A stretch of 25,258 nucleotides of DNA from the NCBI GenBank assembly GCA_002424815.1, contig DILB01000012.1:1-25258 (forward strand). Direction: 5' to 3'. The DNA comes from Caryophanales bacterium UBA5603. Its GTDB lineage: Bacteria; Bacillota_I; Bacilli_A; Izemoplasmatales; Hujiaoplasmataceae. This document shows, in pieces, positions 22,384-25,258 of this stretch. The position numbers and the translations under genes are program-made. The notes beneath the pieces were generated by a model that worked only from the letters and a program-made list of their open reading frames with translations, was not told the origin of the DNA and searched no databases. Position 1 is the first letter of the stretch. Every line of letters starts with the position of its first letter.

Positions 22384-24191
22384 TTTTTCCTCAAGTCAAA
22401 AATTTCGTTCAAAAACCAGGTTATTTTAGTGTTCCTTCGCTTTGGAAAGTCACTTTCCCAGATGAACTTAATGCTTTAAACATCCTTCTTGAAACGTTTT
22501 TGCCAAACTTTGAAAGAACGGATAATTTTCCGCATATTCAATGGATCAAACAACCATTGATCCATCAAGAAGGTTACCAATTAGAGTTTTTTAATAATCA
22601 AATCATCATCGAATATTCAACCTATCAAGGGGCGTTATATGGTCTAGTTTCAATATATCAATACCTCTTGTGGCATAAAAAATCATTACCTCAATGCATC
22701 ATTCATGACTATCCCGATCTTCAAGTTCGCGGTGTAATGCTGGACATCAGTCGAGATAAAATTCCTACACTTGCGACTTTAAAAGAACTCGTTACGCATT
22801 TAATGTTAATGAAAATTAATCATCTTCAGTTGTACATTGAAGGATTTTCGATTGAGTATCCGTCATTCCCTGAAGTCAATCGCGGTGAAACGCCTTTGTT
22901 ACTGAGTGAATATGAGGAACTTGAAGAATATTGCCGTGTTAGAGGCATCGATTTAGTCGGAAATATGAATAGCTTTGGTCATATGTCCGCATGGCTTGCG
23001 TTAAAACCGTTTCATAACTTAGCGGAATGTCCCGATGGTTTTGTCCAATGGGGATTTCCTTTTCCCCCCTCCACATTAAATCCGTGTGAAGAGGGGAGTT
23101 TTGAACTCGTGAAACGTTTGTACGCCGATTTCATTCCCTATTCAAAATCGAAATATTTTAATTTGAATGGCGATGAACCCTTTGAACTCGGAAGAGGCAA
23201 AAGCAAATCAGAGTGTGATGCTATTGGTATGGAGAACGTCTATGTCCAGTTCATCAATTTATTGATCGATGAAATAAAAAAATATGGTAAATCACCGATG
23301 ATGTGGGCCGATGTCCTCATCCATCATCCTGAGGCAGTCAAAAATCTGCCAAAAGACGTGATTTTTATCGATTGGGGATATGACCGAGACTATCCTTTTT
23401 TAGCGCATGCTCAAACCATTAAAAAACTACAGATGCCTTTTATCTTAGCCCCGGGGACAAGTTCTTGGAATAGTTTCACTTCGCGATTTGAAGATATGCG
23501 ACAGACGACATTGAATGCCGCAAATGCGGCTAAATCGGAAGGTGGTTTAGGCGTCTTAACGACGGATTGGGGCGATCATAACCATCTCCAATATTTGCCT
23601 TGGAGTTATTTGGGCTTTGCTTACGCCGCCATGGTAACATGGGGAGAAGTTGATTCATCGCTTGAATCGATGCATTCTTATTTAAATCGGTTTGTTTTTC
23701 AAGATTCAAGTCATTCGTTATCACAACTGATGGAGAAAATGGCGAGATATAATGACCTTGAAACTTATTACCAAGCCAATGGCACAACCGCTTTTAAAAC
23801 ATTTATGTTTATTGATACGTCTGAACGTTTTCCTTTCGAAATGCGTAAAGCGGTTTTCATTCAACAGTTATCCATCCATCCACTCACTGAAGAGAGTTAT
23901 CAAAATATCGATGACCTGCTCAAGCAATCGAAACGAAAAATTCAAAAACTTGATATCGATGAGACGATTAAATCAGAATTATTACAAACCATCCAATTTG
24001 TTAAATGTGGCATTGATGTCAATAAATTAATCAATCATAACGATACCATTGATCCTAAATTACTGATGAAATCGATTGATGAACTTATTTTGATTCACCA
24101 AATCCTTTGGCTGAAAAGAAATAAAACCAGCGGTCTTGAAAAAGGAATCTTAAGACTGATGGGTTTAAGACAAATCGTTGCATCTTTATAA
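22380..24191 (+). CDS. Glycoside hydrolase family 20 beta-N-acetylhexosaminidase-like
   Basis: A 603-residue protein. An N-terminal alpha/beta domain (residues 1-110, with YSTYQGALYGLVSIYQYL) precedes a TIM-barrel starting at VRGVMLDISRDKIP. The catalytic Asp-Glu pair of family 20 is at Asp265-Glu266 in FNLNGDEPFELG; GH20 enzymes use the N-acetyl group of the substrate as nucleophile, with this Glu as acid. There is no signal peptide or membrane segment, so it should act inside the cell, on imported N-acetylglucosaminides or cell-wall turnover fragments. The usual GGDE is NGDE here. It overlaps the addA stop by 4 bases, an unexpected partnership. No sugar transporter is adjacent. The last 120 residues are helical and unassigned. 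Confidence 0.87.
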   Translation: MIFPQVKNFVQKPGYFSVPSLWKVTFPDELNALNILLETFLPNFERTDNFPHIQWIKQPLIHQEGYQLEFFNNQIIIEYSTYQGALYGLVSIYQYLLWHKKSLPQCIIHDYPDLQVRGVMLDISRDKIPTLATLKELVTHLMLMKINHLQLYIEGFSIEYPSFPEVNRGETPLLLSEYEELEEYCRVRGIDLVGNMNSFGHMSAWLALKPFHNLAECPDGFVQWGFPFPPSTLNPCEEGSFELVKRLYADFIPYSKSKYFNLNGDEPFELGRGKSKSECDAIGMENVYVQFINLLIDEIKKYGKSPMMWADVLIHHPEAVKNLPKDVIFIDWGYDRDYPFLAHAQTIKKLQMPFILAPGTSSWNSFTSRFEDMRQTTLNAANAAKSEGGLGVLTTDWGDHNHLQYLPWSYLGFAYAAMVTWGEVDSSLESMHSYLNRFVFQDSSHSLSQLMEKMARYNDLETYYQANGTTAFKTFMFIDTSERFPFEMRKAVFIQQLSIHPLTEESYQNIDDLLKQSKRKIQKLDIDETIKSELLQTIQFVKCGIDVNKLINHNDTIDPKLLMKSIDELILIHQILWLKRNKTSGLEKGILRLMGLRQIVASL

Positions 24192-24201
24192 AGATAACTT
24201 A

Positions 24202-24210
24202 TGTTATAAT
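24202..24210 (+). promoter_or_regulatory. Extended -10 promoter of the Sel1-repeat gene
   Basis: TGTTATAAT with TATAAT at 24205-24210. No good -35. No terminator was seen between the GH20 gene and this promoter. Confidence 0.6.
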
Positions 24211-24247
24211 GATTAATGATATGAAATGTTTTTTGGGAGGGATCACG

Positions 24248-25195
24248 ATGGAAAAAGATGAAAGATTGTCAGAAGCGATTAAACTCTTTGATGTTCGTCA
24301 ATATGACAAGGCGCTACCTTTAATCCGAAAACTTGCCAAAAAAAATGATCCTGAAGCCAACTATTATTTAGGTATGATGGCTATGAGCGGGTTAGGCATG
24401 AAAAAAGACCCTTCCTTAGCCTATGAATCTTTCCAAAAAGCTGCGATGGAACTGGATAAAAACGGCACATATATGTGCGGTGTTTGTCATGCGAATGGCA
24501 TCGGAACGACTAAAAACGATCAAAAAGCTTTCGAATACTACCAAACAGCGAGTGAACAAGGCTCGCCAGCAGCTAAAACGAAAATGGCTCAAGCTTATGA
24601 ACTTGGATTAGGTGTTGCTAAAAATGAAGTGAAAGCCTTAAAAATATATGTTGAACTTGCTAAAAACGAAGATGCTTATGCCGCTTTTCGGATTGGCTTA
24701 GCTTATTTAGAAGGTCGCGGTGTTCAGAAAAGTGCAGAAAATGCTTTTTCATGGCTCAATAAAGCATTATCTTATGGTTCCATTGATGCAATGAATCAGT
24801 TTCGATTAATCGGTACGAAAAGTAAAACCGATGCCAGAACAACATCAATGATGGTTAAAATCGGTGAAGAATTGTTGAATAGCGATCATCCACAAGATGC
24901 CCTCATCTATTTGGAAATTGGCAGTAACGAAGGCAATATTCTTGCTTATACGTTATTAGTCAAAGCATATGATGAAGGCCTTGGCGTGCTTCCGGATTCT
25001 AAAAAAGCTTTTGATTACGCTTTAAAAGCCGCAAATATGGGCGATGGCGCTTCAATGTTTAAACTCGCTTACAAATATGAGTGCGGACAAGGGGTAGACT
25101 CATCGTTCGTTTCGGCTGCGAAATGGTATGAAGAAGCCCAAAAGGCTGGTTATGAACCCGCCACAGAAGCATTAAGTAGCTTGAGGGGGTATTGA
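24248..25195 (+). CDS. Sel1-repeat (TPR-like) protein
   Basis: A 315-residue protein made almost wholly of Sel1-like helical repeats, about six to seven units with the pattern A..LG..Y..G.GV..D...A..WY..AA..G. Clear examples are ANYYLGMMAMSGLGMKKD, AFRIGLAYLEGRGVQKS and MFKLAYKYECGQGVDSS. Such repeats form curved solenoids for protein-protein contacts. There is no signal peptide, so it is cytosolic; the partner is unknown. A break in repeat regularity lies near residues 180-230. The ATG at 24248 has GGGAGGG six bases upstream; an ATG at 24209 overlaps the -10 box and is excluded. A second small gene starts one base after its stop. Confidence 0.88.
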   Translation: MEKDERLSEAIKLFDVRQYDKALPLIRKLAKKNDPEANYYLGMMAMSGLGMKKDPSLAYESFQKAAMELDKNGTYMCGVCHANGIGTTKNDQKAFEYYQTASEQGSPAAKTKMAQAYELGLGVAKNEVKALKIYVELAKNEDAYAAFRIGLAYLEGRGVQKSAENAFSWLNKALSYGSIDAMNQFRLIGTKSKTDARTTSMMVKIGEELLNSDHPQDALIYLEIGSNEGNILAYTLLVKAYDEGLGVLPDSKKAFDYALKAANMGDGASMFKLAYKYECGQGVDSSFVSAAKWYEEAQKAGYEPATEALSSLRGY

Positions 25196-25196
25196 G

Positions 25197-25258
25197 ATGG
25201 CTGTTGAAAATTTAAACCCCAAAGCTTTAAACGATTTAGGCGATGCCTGTTTTTACGG
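25197..25258 (+). CDS. Start of an unidentified gene, possibly another Sel1-type protein (3' partial)
   Basis: Only the first 20 codons are in the window. AGGGGG sits 7 bases before the ATG, overlapping the end of the Sel1 gene, so the start is well supported. The residues LNDLGDACFY resemble the first helix of a Sel1 or TPR unit, so a paralogue of the upstream gene is possible, but the fragment is too short to be sure. Confidence 0.6.
   Translation, partial: MAVENLNPKALNDLGDACFY

Noticed and set aside
24209..24247. Upstream ATG for the Sel1-repeat gene
   Set aside because: It overlaps the TATAAT -10 box and would not be transcribed; the ATG at 24248 has GGGAGGG at the right distance.

Overview
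This AT-rich window uses the standard genetic code: at least seven genes end in TGA (copA, copZ, lpd, the cysteine desulfurase, the thioredoxin-like gene, addA and the Sel1 gene). The genes are tightly packed, with several 4-base ATGA start/stop overlaps, AGGAGG-type ribosome binding sites, HrcA/CIRCE heat-shock control and a ClpB that lacks its N-terminal domain. Together these suggest a low-GC Bacillota relative or a Mollicute that keeps the standard code (Acholeplasma/Izemoplasma-like) rather than a Mycoplasma or Spiroplasma. The placement is an inference from gene content and codon use. No tRNA, rRNA, CRISPR array or insertion sequence was seen, and no gene-free stretch exceeds about 200 bases.

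Layout. 1-2478: copper operon copA (5' end outside the window), copZ, csoR, joined by ATGA overlaps. 2521-3638: a cobalamin riboswitch controlling a transcobalamin-like (DUF4430) lipoprotein and a small membrane protein that looks like an ECF substrate-binding component, so a likely vitamin B12 uptake unit. 3835-4314: ferritin. 4445-5626: FucP-like MFS permease. 5666-7786 (minus strand): clpB with a CIRCE element. 7975-11152: dihydrolipoamide dehydrogenase, a sirtuin and a nucleotidyltransferase-fold protein in one run. 11221-13804: cysteine desulfurase, a small thioredoxin-like protein and a thioredoxin-CcdA membrane fusion, each overlapping the next by 4 bases. 13901-15733: cysE and cysK for cysteine synthesis. 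15892-16311: hsp20 with two CIRCE-like elements. 16406-16711: ArsR-type sensor. 16815-24191: addB, addA and a family 20 glycoside hydrolase. 24248-25258: a Sel1-repeat protein and the start of another small gene.

How the genes fit together. The middle of the window is a sulfur/thiol block: cysE and cysK make cysteine, the desulfurase takes sulfur from it, and two redox proteins in the same operon could supply or export reducing equivalents. copA/copZ/csoR, ferritin and ArsR form a metal-handling group. clpB and hsp20 share one heat-shock operator design, in which the consensus -35 box lies inside the CIRCE element. The points most worth a second look are the B12 uptake unit, the desulfurase-thioredoxin-CcdA operon, the E3-sirtuin pairing, the reduced AddB, and the glycosidase coupled to addA.
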